Program-made: the position numbers and the translations under genes
NCBI GenBank assembly: GCA_020736575.1
Contig: JAGPYM010000002.1
Coordinates: 310,001 to 374,000 of the forward strand
Source of the DNA: Thelonectria olida
Taxonomy: Eukaryota; Ascomycota; Sordariomycetes; Hypocreales; Nectriaceae
Direction of reading: 5' to 3'
DNA: 64,000 nt
Notes under the pieces: model-generated
What the model was told of the DNA's origin: nothing
Seen by the model: the letters and a program-made list of their open reading frames with translations, nothing else
The model's database searches: none
Shown: in pieces, positions 19,515 to 29,639 of the stretch
How the letters are laid out: each line of letters begins with the position of its first letter
Numbering within the stretch: the stretch's first letter is position 1

Positions 19515-21412
19515 CTAATTGCCCAGGATAAGAGCCTCGAGCTCATCTGCCTCTCTTGGCACTGTTGTCAAGTTCTCGTAACCCGTTTCAGTGACGAGGA
19601 TGTTATCCTCAATGCTGCTCGATGTCAGATAATGCTTTACCAATCTCGTATAATTAACACTTACCGGACGCCACCAACATCCCAGTACTTGTCTAGCACG
19701 GCAGAGTCGATAAACTTGCTCTGTTCAGGGTCCTCCAAGTAAGGATCAATGATGAATTTGCAAAAGTAAACCTGAAATTTTTAGCTCCCCTTTCATCCGT
19801 GTGGATAAGATTCACTTACACCTGGCTCGACAGTAATCACACTGCCGCTAGGTAGCTGACCGCGAACTCGAAGGTATCGGAACATCTTGTCCTTGTCTTC
19901 ATAGTTGGGGTTGCCGCCAGTGTCATGAGTATCCATGCCCAGATAGTGGCCCAAGCCATGGGGGAAGAAGGCAACGCTGGTACGGGCCTTGAGGATCTCA
20001 TCCTTGTCGCCTTTGAGAATGCCAATGGAGAGCAGGCCGTCAATAGCAACCTTGTGGGCATGAAGATGAACGTCGTCCCAGAGAACGCCCTCCTTCAACA
20101 TCTCGATACATTCCTTCTGCATCTTGAGGACAATGTCGTAAATCTCGCGGGACTCCTTGGTGAACTTGCCTGAGAGAGGGAACGTTCTGGTCTGCATTGT
20201 GTTAGTTCCGGGTGTGCATTGTCAAGAGAAATAGCCTTACAATGTCAGACGCATAGTTGTTCCATTCAGCACCTGCATCCAATAAAAGGTTGAGCTTTCC
20301 ATCGAGAGGCTCGTCATTCTTCACGTAATGTAGCGTCGCAGCAGCCCGTCCACTGGCAAAGATTGGGCTGTAGGCCATCTCCTTGGCACCTTGAGCAACA
20401 CATCGTTCCAAAAAGATGGCCTCGAGTTCTCTTTCGTTCTTGGTCTTTGTAGTGTTTCGGACAACAGCTTGGTGGGCAACGTCTGATACCTGGTTGGCCT
20501 TGCGGATCATGGCCACCTCGAACTCATCCTTGACAACTCGGGAGACTTCAATAGCGGGCTTAAGTGCAGAGAAATCCTTGGTCTCGAACTCGAGGAAAGC
20601 AACATGGTCTGAGACCTGGTTCGCGATGGCGTAGACGGTTGAGTTGGGGTTGGAGGAGCCCAGGTTGGCAAGGGTAGCGTTGACTTCGGTGGTCAGTCTG
20701 ACCTCGTCGACATCGTATAGCTGAAGGGCCTCATCAATGCTGACGGGAAGACCAGACCAGATGACGCTCTCGGGATCGATGGGAGGGATAAAGAGAATGG
20801 ACTTGGAGGCTTGAATGTCGTAGATGAAATTGCAGTCGGCTAGGTTGGAGCCGGTAAGGTAGTAAAAGTGGCGGCGCTGACTATTGCGGTGGGTTAGAAC
20901 GCCGTATTGCCTCCAAGAAGGTCTCGAGCTCACCGGAAGGGTTCGGGCTCGTCATTGTCTTCTAGGAGTTTGGTGTGACGGCCCTCAAGGTAGAGGATAC
21001 CGTTCGCATTGGGGATCTTTTGTCGGATAAGGTCGACGACACGCTTGGCGTGCGACTTGGCGGGATATTTGCCCTTGAGGACGGCTTGATAGTCTTCGGC
21101 GACCATGCTGGAGGCTTTCTGGGGGGTCAAGGGAGATGAGATGTTGGTTATGAGGCGTCGCGACGAGATATTGGGTCGTCGATGGGGGAGAATCGTGGTG
21201 GGACGAGGTGGGACAGACTGAAGGGAAGCTCGAGAGATTGTCGCAGAATGAAAGAAGCAACGATTCGAAATGGCTGTCGCTGTCGCTGTCGCTGTTGAAC
21301 TTGAAGCCGGTCTGGACGAGGGGAAGATGAGAAGAGGGCGACGAGAAGCTGCAAGTCGAAAGAACCCCGCCATTGGACCAGCAGCTTCCTTCCTCCCTAT
21401 GATAACAGTCAT
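19515..21412 (-). CDS. pepP: Xaa-Pro aminopeptidase (PepP type, M24B) with N-terminal extension
   Basis: Pita-bread metallopeptidase removing N-terminal residues before proline, with two divalent metals. Five exons: 20934-21412, 20241-20880, 19820-20191, 19665-19771, 19515-19614; introns of 48-53 nt, all in phase. The usual fungal PepP begins at the internal ATG 21106 ([21 protein letters not shown]), giving 463 residues. Metal and active-site segments: [16 protein letters not shown] (two Asp), [19 protein letters not shown] (His), [13 protein letters not shown] (Glu) and [13 protein letters not shown] (Glu). Upstream ATGs at 21373 and 21412 add about 90-102 residues rich in Arg/Ser/Ala and nearly free of acids until the core, including [12 protein letters not shown] and [13 protein letters not shown], which looks like a mitochondrial presequence. 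A GCTGTC hexamer repeat encodes a TATATA segment there. Confidence 0.9.
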
Positions 21413-21840
21413 GAGGGAGGGGACAATGAAACAGCGTCAGATGGACCGACTCGGCAGGTGCGGGGCTGTCGGTTGGCCGACAGCACCCATCGGGATCTCA
21501 CGAAACAGGAAGCTCCCCATTGGAAGCTCCTTCCTCTCCCACTGAACTGGTGCAATTTACAGGGGGCATTGCGCTGGGTGGAGTCGCTCCAGCGGTTGAC
21601 GGCGGCTTGTCAAGGCCTAAAAATACGAGCCTCCGCCAAAATGTCATCAATGTGCTCCATCGGGGAACCTCACGCAACACCACATCAAGGAAAGTCATAG
21701 CAACAACTTGACATCGAATTGAATTACCTCAGGTAAACAAAGAACCCGATGATTGAGTCTGATAATTACAAAAGTTCCCAAGACGACTAAGAGAATTCCA
21801 ACACCCTGGTACATGCTTTATCCACCAACATCAGTCCCCC
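21413..21840. other. Intergenic between aminopeptidase and secreted-protein genes
   Basis: Upstream region of the aminopeptidase and 3' region of the next minus-strand gene. No gene seen. Confidence 0.4.
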
Positions 21841-22458
21841 TCAGTAGCTCAGTCGATACTTTAGACGCTTGATTTGATAACACTTGTCCTTGTAGAACCA
21901 GTCGACAAAGCTACCATTCGCCGCCCACTGAATTGCATTCAGCATGCATTTTACATTGTAGAGGTCGTTGTCCTGGTCAAACCTGTTCTCGTCCCACTGC
22001 CGCAGCTCAAACGACGCCGTGTAGCCGCGTCCTCCGCCGACCTCGTCGGTCGAGTCCAAGTCGCATCGCCGCCAGCGAATGGCGTCGGGCGGGAGCAGGG
22101 ACTCGCCCTTCATATGGCGACACTGCGAGCGGATGAGTCCTTCCATGGTGTCGCACCAGTGGGGGAAGACTTGGTCGTGGGGAGCCATGAAGATTTTGTA
22201 AATGATGTAGTTGTTGTCGCCTGGACGCCAGCGGACCTTCTGGTAGCGGCATCGTACGTCGACGCGCTGGGGGATTTCTTCATCGTCGGTAGTGTTGGAA
22301 GTTCCTTTTCCGAAGACGGGTGTGAGAGCACTCTTGTTGTCGCTGAATTGGAGAGGCACGCCTACCTTTGTCTCGTTGAGCTTCGGAAGAGAAGTGGGTG
22401 AGGCGGTGACGACCAGGAGAGCCAACATCAAGAACGACAGAGTATAGAGTGGTTTCAT
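21841..22458 (-). CDS. Small secreted six-cysteine protein
   Basis: Intronless; the start is taken at 22458 because this methionine begins a clean signal peptide (KPLYTLSFLMLALLVVTAS). The longer frame to 22536 would put 26 polar residues before it. The mature part is about 185 residues with six cysteines in the contexts VRCRYQ, HWCDTM, SQCRHM, RRCDLD, VKCMLN and DKCYQI, enough for three disulfides. It has several NxS/T sites (LNETK, SNTTD, ANGSF) and a Trp-rich body (RWRPGDNNYIIYKIF, FVDWFYKDK). I do not recognise a family. Size, signal and cysteines fit a secreted effector-like or antimicrobial-like protein, but function is unknown. Confidence 0.75.
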   Translation of the reverse strand: MKPLYTLSFLMLALLVVTASPTSLPKLNETKVGVPLQFSDNKSALTPVFGKGTSNTTDDEEIPQRVDVRCRYQKVRWRPGDNNYIIYKIFMAPHDQVFPHWCDTMEGLIRSQCRHMKGESLLPPDAIRWRRCDLDSTDEVGGGRGYTASFELRQWDENRFDQDNDLYNVKCMLNAIQWAANGSFVDWFYKDKCYQIKRLKYRLSY

Positions 22459-22547
22459 CTTGGAGGGCCTTCGCGATGGCCGAGTGTAATTGTAACTTGA
22501 TTCGAAATTATTGTGTGTTGACCGTTTGTGCGCCAAGTAGCTTGCAC

Positions 22548-22556
22548 CTTATAAAT
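22548..22556 (-). promoter_or_regulatory. TATA-like element of the six-cysteine protein gene
   Basis: ATTTATAAG on the minus strand, about 90 nt upstream of the chosen ATG at 22458. Its position supports that start over the upstream in-frame ATG at 22536. Confidence 0.45.
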
Positions 22557-22805
22557 GAAGTGTTAGACCAAATGATCCTGAGGGCAAAGGTGCAGTCACG
22601 CTATTCCACATGGAACTATAGATTGCTTCGTGTATTGGAAGATGCCGATAATCCAGAGGTATTCGAAGAACGGAGAAGGAAACGGCTATTTATATACATT
22701 ACAACTGAAATGACATGCGCAGATTGTAGGAAGCTCAAAACACCAAACCTTCCTCCCCCTTTAAGTTGTCTCGTCCGTCACGCTTTTCTTCCACGTCTTG
22801 ACACG

Positions 22806-24036
22806 TCACCTCTCTGAAAGAAAGTCAAGAATATTCTCATAGGTAAATGTATGCGAGTAACCGTAGTTAAGTCCGTGGCCTGCCCCTGGCACAACTGTCG
22901 TGTTGAAGCTGGAGGCCTTGGGGAAGTATTCTTTGGATGCACCAAGGATCGACTCGAGACCCTCGCCAACGTTCTTCGTCGCGTAACAGTCGCTTCCACA
23001 GAAAGGGAGATCGCGCTCTGTCTACTGTTAGCACTCTTCGAGAATTAGATAACATCGAGTAGACTCACCGCCCGTAATGATGAGCACTGGGCCCTCAAAC
23101 TCGCTCCTCTTCATCGCAGGCATTCCCACAGTCAAGAGCTCAGCCGGCGCAGCTGGTTGGCCCAGCAAATACGACATCTTCAGCATGCCTGGGTCAAAAT
23201 CACCCTCGGAAAAGAAGTCGATGTGCATGCTTCTCTCCGACGCCGCTGCGACGTAACCCTCGGGATACATAGGAGCAAGAGTCGGCGATTTCTTGACGGG
23301 TCGGAAATTGTTGCCCAACATGAAGCCAGCAATAAAGTTGAAGATGTGGGAGAATCCAGTCAGGACAATGGCGTCGGACAAGTCGGGATACATGCTAGAC
23401 AGGGCGTAGGTCATGACGGATCCAAACGAGTGGCCGAGGTGGACAACCTTGTCGAACTTGGCATCAACATGAGGGAGTTTGCCAGCCTTGGCCTTTGTGG
23501 TGAGTTCACGCAGGGCAGCAATCTCAAGGAAAACTTGAATTTCTTCGATAGGGTGGCCCTTGGAGGAAGCACCGATGCCCAGTCGATCCCAGGTAAGAGT
23601 CGAGTAGCCATGCTCGTCAACGGCTCGAGCGACGTAGCTGTAGTTGTAGTTGTTGTAGAAGTGGTCCCAGTATTTTCGATCGAAGCCAACACCATGTGTC
23701 ATGATCTGGAGTTCTTTCCCAGGGCCGTACTCGGGTTCGCAGTATGTCGCCGCCAGCTTGTAATCACCAGAAATCTCCTTGGTCTAGATGGTGTCAGCGA
23801 TGATTTTGAGGAGTCTAGGCTTGCACACTCACACCATTAGATATTTCTGACGCGTAATTACGTCCTTGTTGGGACAGCTTCAAGAAGAAATCCGTCACCT
23901 CGATCTCTGTCGTTAGGGGATCGATGGTAAACACCACATTTTCCGCTGTCAGAGAGACGGGAACCGTAATGTCCTTGCACCTCCTCGCGGCAACGACGGC
24001 AAGGAGGCCGAAAAGAATTGAAGACTTGAAGAGCAT
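22806..24036 (-). CDS. Secreted alpha/beta hydrolase
   Basis: 376-residue hydrolase of unknown substrate. The signal peptide is LFKSSILFGLLAVVAA. Exons: 23833-24036, 23069-23783, 22806-23017; introns of 49 and 51 nt in phase. Fold landmarks: MTHGVGFDRKYWDHFY (oxyanion strand region), TLTWDRLGIGAS, the nucleophile elbow GHSFGS, an AIVLTGFSH strand, GPVLIITGERDLPFCG with a probable catalytic Asp, and PGAGHGLNYGY with the His. Two Cys (FCGSDC) lie near the acid. The cap region (FIAGFMLGNNF, MYPEGYVAAAS) is typical of fungal AB-hydrolase-1 secreted members. Starts at the internal ATG 24036 because the hydrophobic leader follows it directly. Confidence 0.85.
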
Positions 24037-25069
24037 CCTGTTACAAAAGAGTGTAAGAAGCAATGACAAAGGGGCGTATGAGAAAGAGATGTGAGGGCGA
24101 GATCAGATCTGCAGCCCAGGGTTTCGACAGCGGGCACCGATCTACTTGTACTCGGGCATTTTCTAGATCATGTCTCGATCCAAATTGAGAACTCCCGGCC
24201 ACATCCATGGATGGCCGGCTCTGAAGACTAACACGAGGGATTGTCCGGCACTACCGCGGACGGAGATGTCCCCAGACCGATCGATCTTGGGAGTGATTGG
24301 GCACCCCTACATCTTCTCTCCGCAACCCAGATGTCGCCTCCGATTAGACTGCGGCAGGATCAGAATTACAGTCATACTGCCAATGGAATCAGAGCGGATG
24401 CGAGATGTTCTCGGCCCGTCCGTACATATTCATCACAGCTCTTGGCCTGATCGAGGATAGGCGACATACACTTGAGCAGTCCATCATAGCATGCATATAC
24501 GAACCCCTGCTTCTCTCATCTGTCTCTCCTCGGACAATTTCAGCATCGTTGGTTCACTTGAGACAAACTGTGACAATCCGTCTTAGTTTCCTGCAAATGT
24601 GGTCGCGAGTGACTTACACGAACCAACGGGGGATTAGAAGCATGCCTCTAGCGTCCGTGTCTATAATTGAGATCTACGGCGGCAAAGACAATGCCGGCGG
24701 TCTAACTAATTTATCTCCCCGCTTTCCCTGCACTAGTCAGGACGCGCAGAAACACGCTTCCTCTTGCGGAGTCTTGAACATCTCATTTGAGCAATCGCAA
24801 ATACCCCTTGCATGTATGCCAGCAGACAACCCGTTCAACGGTCGGTGTCTTGGTCGTGGACCTGGGCTCGACTCTCGGTAGAGACGCTAAGAGATATCCC
24901 TTGCATGGACGAAAAGATCTTTTGTCAATATCTCTCAAAGGAGAAAAGAATCAGGCCTCGTGACGGCGAAGTCACTGACTTGGCGATGCAGGCCAACGGG
25001 AGGCTCGGGAGAGAACATGAAGACACAGGAGAGAGAAGGAGAGAGTAAACTACGCAAACGCATTCGGGT
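24037..25069. other. Gene-poor region
   Basis: About 1 kb upstream of the hydrolase. Open frames (for example 24405-24881 plus strand) have no family resemblance and no splice-consistent extension. Nothing assigned. Confidence 0.4.
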
Positions 25070-25440
25070 GCGTTAGTTAGTTAGGCTACATCTCTTGCTT
25101 CGCAGATCGCGGCAGGGGCATAATTAGCATCGGTGATTTTGTTCGCCGGCATCTATACCCCCAAGAGACTGAGTGCAATTGCCGTTTTGCTTGGTGGCAT
25201 AATTCCAAATCGATGGAAGATCTTGGTCATAATCACCGCGATACCAACACCAGCGACAGTGCTACTAAAGGCCATAGCATACTGCCCAATTGTCATCGGA
25301 TTCCAGCGATATATATCACACTTGAGACTGGAAGCAGAAGACTGAAGGAGGTCGGGGCCCGGCGGACCATCGCCTCCTCGACGTCATCTAAGATCAACAC
25401 CAATATCCATAACCGGGCAGGGTATCCATGGCTGTAGAAT
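25070..25440 (-). pseudogene. Possible relic of a small membrane protein
   Basis: Minus-strand frame with a protein-like hydrophobic profile: after about 25430 it reads MDIGVDLR, then a TGA, then RRGGDGPPGPDLLQSSASS. It continues through two likely membrane segments (MTIGQYAMAFSSTVAGVGIAVIM and PSKTAIALSLLGV), then a TAG, and on in the same frame with MPANKITDANYAPAA. Two stops interrupt an otherwise coherent frame. I recognise no family; the call rests on the look of the sequence and is weak. Nothing else was seen between here and 26002. Confidence 0.25.
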
Positions 25441-26001
25441 CAGAAACCCTAATCTGATCTCACCGGCGCAGTAATTCAACATGGCCGTATTCGTACATAT
25501 AAACCATCCAGGTATCTAACCAGAAAGACTAGGCCCTCGCCCTTGTCTTGCACCGCTGATGCCCCTCATCCGACTCATTAACGCCGACACTATTCGTGCT
25601 TCGATTCAATGACTGCAAACCCCTACAACACCAGCGGTCATCAAGAACTAGACCCATTTCGATTTTCAGTCAAACACTGCTTGGCTTCAGGGGCCTCGGA
25701 GCCTTGGCGCAATGTGCTTGGTAAACAATGATGCAAGGCACATGAAGGAAGTCTGACTTTCATGCACGCGGTACCCATCTCATATGAAGCGCCTCCCTAT
25801 TATTCCAAAAGTGGCCTCATGAGGTTTTCATGGTCCTTGGATCTTTACCTATTGAGCTATTCTTAGTCTTTTTCTATGAAATAGGTTGAATATTGTCAAG
25901 TCGACACATGCTCAAAGCTCCCGTCTTCAACAATGAGCCGAACTAACATGGACTATCAGCATGTCTAACACCACACCCCTATCCATTCATGTAGTCTCAT
26001 C
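25441..26001. other. Intergenic, no gene seen
   Basis: 3' flank of the flavoprotein gene. Only short frames without recognisable content. Confidence 0.4.
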
Positions 26002-27011
26002 CTACAACTCATCCTTCGCATCCAACTCGGCCTGCAACTGCGTTACAATCCCCACCGCCGCAAACCCCCCCATGCTCTGCGCTTGCGGGACACTCCTCAT
26101 CATTGTCGCTGCATCTCCCGCCGCAAAACAACCCTTCACACTCGTCTCATAAAACGGTGCCTCAGTCTTGATATCCCCCGAAGGAAGCCTCTCCAGGCCC
26201 AACGCGTCCACGAAAGGCGCCTTTTGCGCCACCGACGGGTGGTTCGCGATGAAGCGCTCCGTCTTGGACGTGCCGTCGGAAAAGTGAATCGTCACCTTCG
26301 GACCGCCGCGTTGCAGCTCGAAGCGGGCGATTTTGCGATTGTCGAAGTGGATCTTGCTGCTGTGAAGCTTGGGCTGGACGGCAGAGTGCAGTTCCTCATT
26401 GTCGTTGGTGTAGACCGTGACACTCTTGGAGAGACGCTTGGCCATGCCGCTGATGTGCGCGAGCATATCGGCGGACGTGATGAAGCCTCCGGCGAGAACG
26501 CCAGCGGATTCTGCGCCGCGTTCTTCGAAGCCGTGGCAGAAGAGACAATGGAAACTATTGCAGGCATTAGCAGAAGAAGAAGAGAAATGCTCTGATTTAA
26601 AGACACTCACATGCCACGCGCCCAACACTCGTCATACCCTTCAGGCTGGTCATCCATCACATCTATGACGCCTGTTCCCAACCCCAATTTCTTCCCTCTA
26701 TACACGGCTCCTGTCGAGTCGGTAGCTTCAAACACACCCGAGTCCAACTTGCGCACCGACTCAACAGTTGCCGATTTGAACTCGATGGTGTCGTAACGCT
26801 TCAACAGATCGGCCTTTGCCTTGGCCCGGAAGTCTGCGGGGTTTACATGGTCAAAACCGAGCACATTGTGCATGTGTGTTGCGCGAACGTTGCGATAGGA
26901 TCCCGAGTCGAGGACAAGGGCGGTATAGACCTGGCGAGCAAGACCTGAAGCGATGGCTAAGCCAGCTGGGCCTCCGCCGATGATGAGGGCGTCGTAGATT
27001 TTGGTAGACAT
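26002..27011 (-). CDS. Thioredoxin-reductase-like FAD/NAD(P) oxidoreductase
   Basis: 317-residue flavoprotein with the FAD-binding start KIYDALIIGGGPAGLAIASGLA. The redox motif CLFC sits in the position of thioredoxin reductase and of fungal dithiol oxidases such as GliT/HlmI. An NAD(P)-binding segment follows (GVLAGGFITSADM), then the C-terminal FAD motif CFAAGDAATMMRSVPQAQSMGG. Two exons, 26611-27011 and 26002-26554; the 56-nt intron (GTGAGT...AATAG) lies just before the CxxC. No epidithiodioxopiperazine genes are adjacent, so a stand-alone redox role is as likely as dithiol oxidation. Starts at 27011, immediately before the dinucleotide fold; the upstream in-frame ATG at 27068 adds an unlikely tail. 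Confidence 0.85.
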
Positions 27012-27084
27012 GACGATGAGATGTGATTTGTATTCGATTTTGACTCTTGAGGTTCTTGCATTCCCCACTCACAGAAGTTCTATG

Positions 27085-27094
27085 CCTTTTATAC
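27085..27094 (-). promoter_or_regulatory. TATA-like element of the flavoprotein gene
   Basis: GTATAAAAGG on the minus strand, about 75 nt upstream of the ATG at 27011 and close behind the upstream ATG at 27068, which it argues against. Confidence 0.45.
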
Positions 27095-28726
27095 AGGCCG
27101 GACGGCGTAAGCGGAGGAGTGAAAGTGCCCGGCGGAGACTTTGACCCACGAGCGGTCCGGATGCAGGGGGATCTCGGAGACATTTTGGAGGTCAACCGAT
27201 GGAAGGATTCGGAGTCAGTTTACGGACAATTAGATGCTTATGAAGCTCCATATTTCAAGTGATTCATGGGGCGTCTATTCTTAGAGATTTGTGACGTAGG
27301 GTTTCGGATCTTAGTGTGAGGTACCTAAGGGCAGTAATTGAATGAGATGCGTCCTCAGGCGAGGTTACGCGTAAGGCACAATACCACCAAGGATCATCTA
27401 AAGCAGGCTGATAATGAAGTTATTAAGCCGGGTGAAAGCAGCCAAACTGTACTATCGTCACTCTCATAATCGCTTTTGCTTTCCTGGCCCCCAATGTACA
27501 CTGCCTACTTAACGGGGTTACCGGCGTCAGCAGATGCCTTTCGTTTCGAAGCCTATTAAACTAGTCGCCTAATAGAATCTTCGAACTCTTGCCAAATAAA
27601 ATGATCATAGGATACTATTCGTTATTCTTCGCAGGGTTCTGGTTCCAATACTGCCCGTTCGCGAGCGAGAGATCGAGGGGAATAACCACGTTGTTGCGGC
27701 TGTCGACCAAGGTCACTCGGAAGACGTGAAGTTGCCTGGATACAGGCCAGTATCAGTTTCCTTCGCCATGCCCGATATACCATCCTCGGGCTCAAGTACC
27801 ACTCCACCTCTCACCCCAAGTATTTGGGGTCTCTGAGAAACGGCCTAGTGAGCCAGCTAATCTTATGTCGCAAAAGAGTAGGACAATAGAATGCTGCTCT
27901 GTTTGGGGCGTCGATGCTCATCCGTCGCATTTCCAACCTTCTGCTCGCCGCTGCCTCAGCTCGCTCTTCGTGGGCTCCCTACTCCAGAGCGTCTGTTCCC
28001 TTGTCAGTTGGTCTCCTGCAATTCCTCTGGGGTTTCTCTGGTACCGTCGTTCCAAGGTTGGAATGGTCGTAGTCCTCGGGGTTGTCAGAGTTGGAGTCGT
28101 GAACCCTCGGTCGTCTTCGCTTCAATGCACAATAATCATTGCAGAATCAATGGAACTCGAGCTGATAAGGAGTGTCATCACCGAAAACGATAGAAAAGCT
28201 AGATGGCTACTCAAACAACCAAAAAAGAACAAAGACCATTTCCAGATCCAAAGAATACCCTCATTATCGCCTTACCATTAGATATGAATGAGTGTTTTGA
28301 GAAAGCCAGGGGCAGCTTCTTGTGTCAAAGTGTTGCCCCAAATGGTATACTGTTTCTCATGGCAGGCCCTTCACCTCAACTTGCTCGTGTCGTCTCCAGC
28401 AGCCATTAAGACATGGCGTAGTGTTTGTTTCGTCCACGTTTGTTTGGCTCCAATGAGACTCACTGCAGGCCTGCCGCTCCGACCTCTGCTTGTTGCGATT
28501 TGTCCGCCTCCTCTGGCTGCCCTTGATACAGGTTACAGCTGCGCGCAGCTGGCAACTATAGATACATAAACATTCATTTTATTTGCCCTGCAGCTCGGGG
28601 ATCTCTCTCTTCCCTCCCACAGAGCCCATTGTTTGAACTCTTACCTGCTTCATCGATCACAATCAAGCTTCTCGCATCCTACCCATATCTAACTTTCAAA
28701 CACCACCACGAACCCGATTTGAAATC
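27095..28726. other. Intergenic, 1.6 kb
   Basis: Divergent promoters of the flavoprotein and the small Cys-rich protein gene. Frames such as 27865-28281 (plus strand, Ser/Leu-rich) look accidental. A pyrimidine-rich leader (about 28600-28725) precedes the next ATG. Confidence 0.4.
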
Positions 28727-29031
28727 ATGCCTCCCTTTAGAGCTCACCACCACTGCCCAGTCTGCCACAAGACCACCAAGAGAGCGGCAAGGACCGGTCA
28801 TTGCGTCGATCACCAATGGGTGTGCGCCAAGAACGGCCACACAAAATGGGTTCAGAAGAAGACCGAGTCATGCCAGATCTGTGGCCAGGAATACGACGAT
28901 AATTGTTTGATTTGTGACAAGGTCGAAGGCATGTCCTCTCTTACCATGCCCATCTATCTAATACTGATCTTCCTTTCTTAGAAACCGTCGCTGAATCTGC
29001 AGAGATCACCGAACAGATCATCGAAGAGTAA
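28727..29031 (+). CDS. Tiny Cys/His-rich putative zinc-binding protein
   Basis: 83-residue protein. Cys/His pairs: HHHCPVCHK, then HCVDHQWVCAKNGH, then SCQICGQEYDDNCLIC, which could form two treble-clef or knuckle-like zinc sites. The acidic tail is ETVAESAEITEQIIEE. Exons 28727-28928 and 28982-29031; the 53-nt intron starts GC (G|GCATGT) and ends TTCTTAG. Splicing is supported because it joins the frame to a short acidic tail, whereas read-through gives a hydrophobic tail ending at 28981. No family name comes to mind; similar small zinc proteins of fungi are uncharacterised. Confidence 0.72.
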
Positions 29032-29549
29032 CCACCCAACAACAGCCACGTACCTATGGGCTCCAAGATATTCTCGGCACGGTCGAACGACGGAAAGGTA
29101 CCTACATTCTAAGACTGCCAACTATTCCAACAAACCGGGGCTGGTGGATTGTCAGGAGAACAGGGCGAGGATGGAGGAATCGGTATCACTGAATCACAGG
29201 TAGAGCAAAGCCTACCATTGTTTATGTATTCTCGCTCCATGGCCAGGTCGCCCAACGTGTCTTTTTATAGTGGAATGCAGAAGGCCTCTTACGCGTCTTA
29301 AGACGGCGATCAATTCAACTAAACACTAAGAATGATGATCATCCAACCTTGCAATTCCGTTCATGATAATGCTCATAAATGGTATCAGTAAAGTGGCAAT
29401 GGGATGCCTTGGATAGACATAGCTGTTTCGAGAAGTAGGTTTTCAGCTGAACAGTAAGATTTGTGAGACTCTTTGACGAGCACTTTTCGTTTGCACTCTA
29501 GGTACCTATTTACATGTAGGTAGCTTGAAGGGCAAACAAATAGGCCTGA
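29032..29549. other. Convergent intergenic region
   Basis: 3' ends of the small zinc protein gene and the APH-fold gene. No gene seen. Confidence 0.4.
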
Positions 29550-29639
29550 TCATGCCACCGACAGCTCCCCCATAGTTTCTGTAATGGTCTCCTCCGCCTT
29601 TGACACCACCGACAACTCCTTCACAGCTTCTGTGATTGT
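29550..29639 (-). repeat. In-frame repeat extension beyond the APH stop
   Basis: Directly after the TAA the frame reads TITEAVKELSVVS, then KAEETITETMGELSVA, ending in TGA at 29550-29552. These match the two repeats before the stop (EETTAEIAKEVPV and EETNTEIVKELPV). The pattern suggests a former coding 3' end. Confidence 0.6.

Noticed and set aside
24405..24881. 158-codon plus-strand frame
   Set aside because: Composition and sequence do not resemble any protein family and no promoter or intron evidence supports it.
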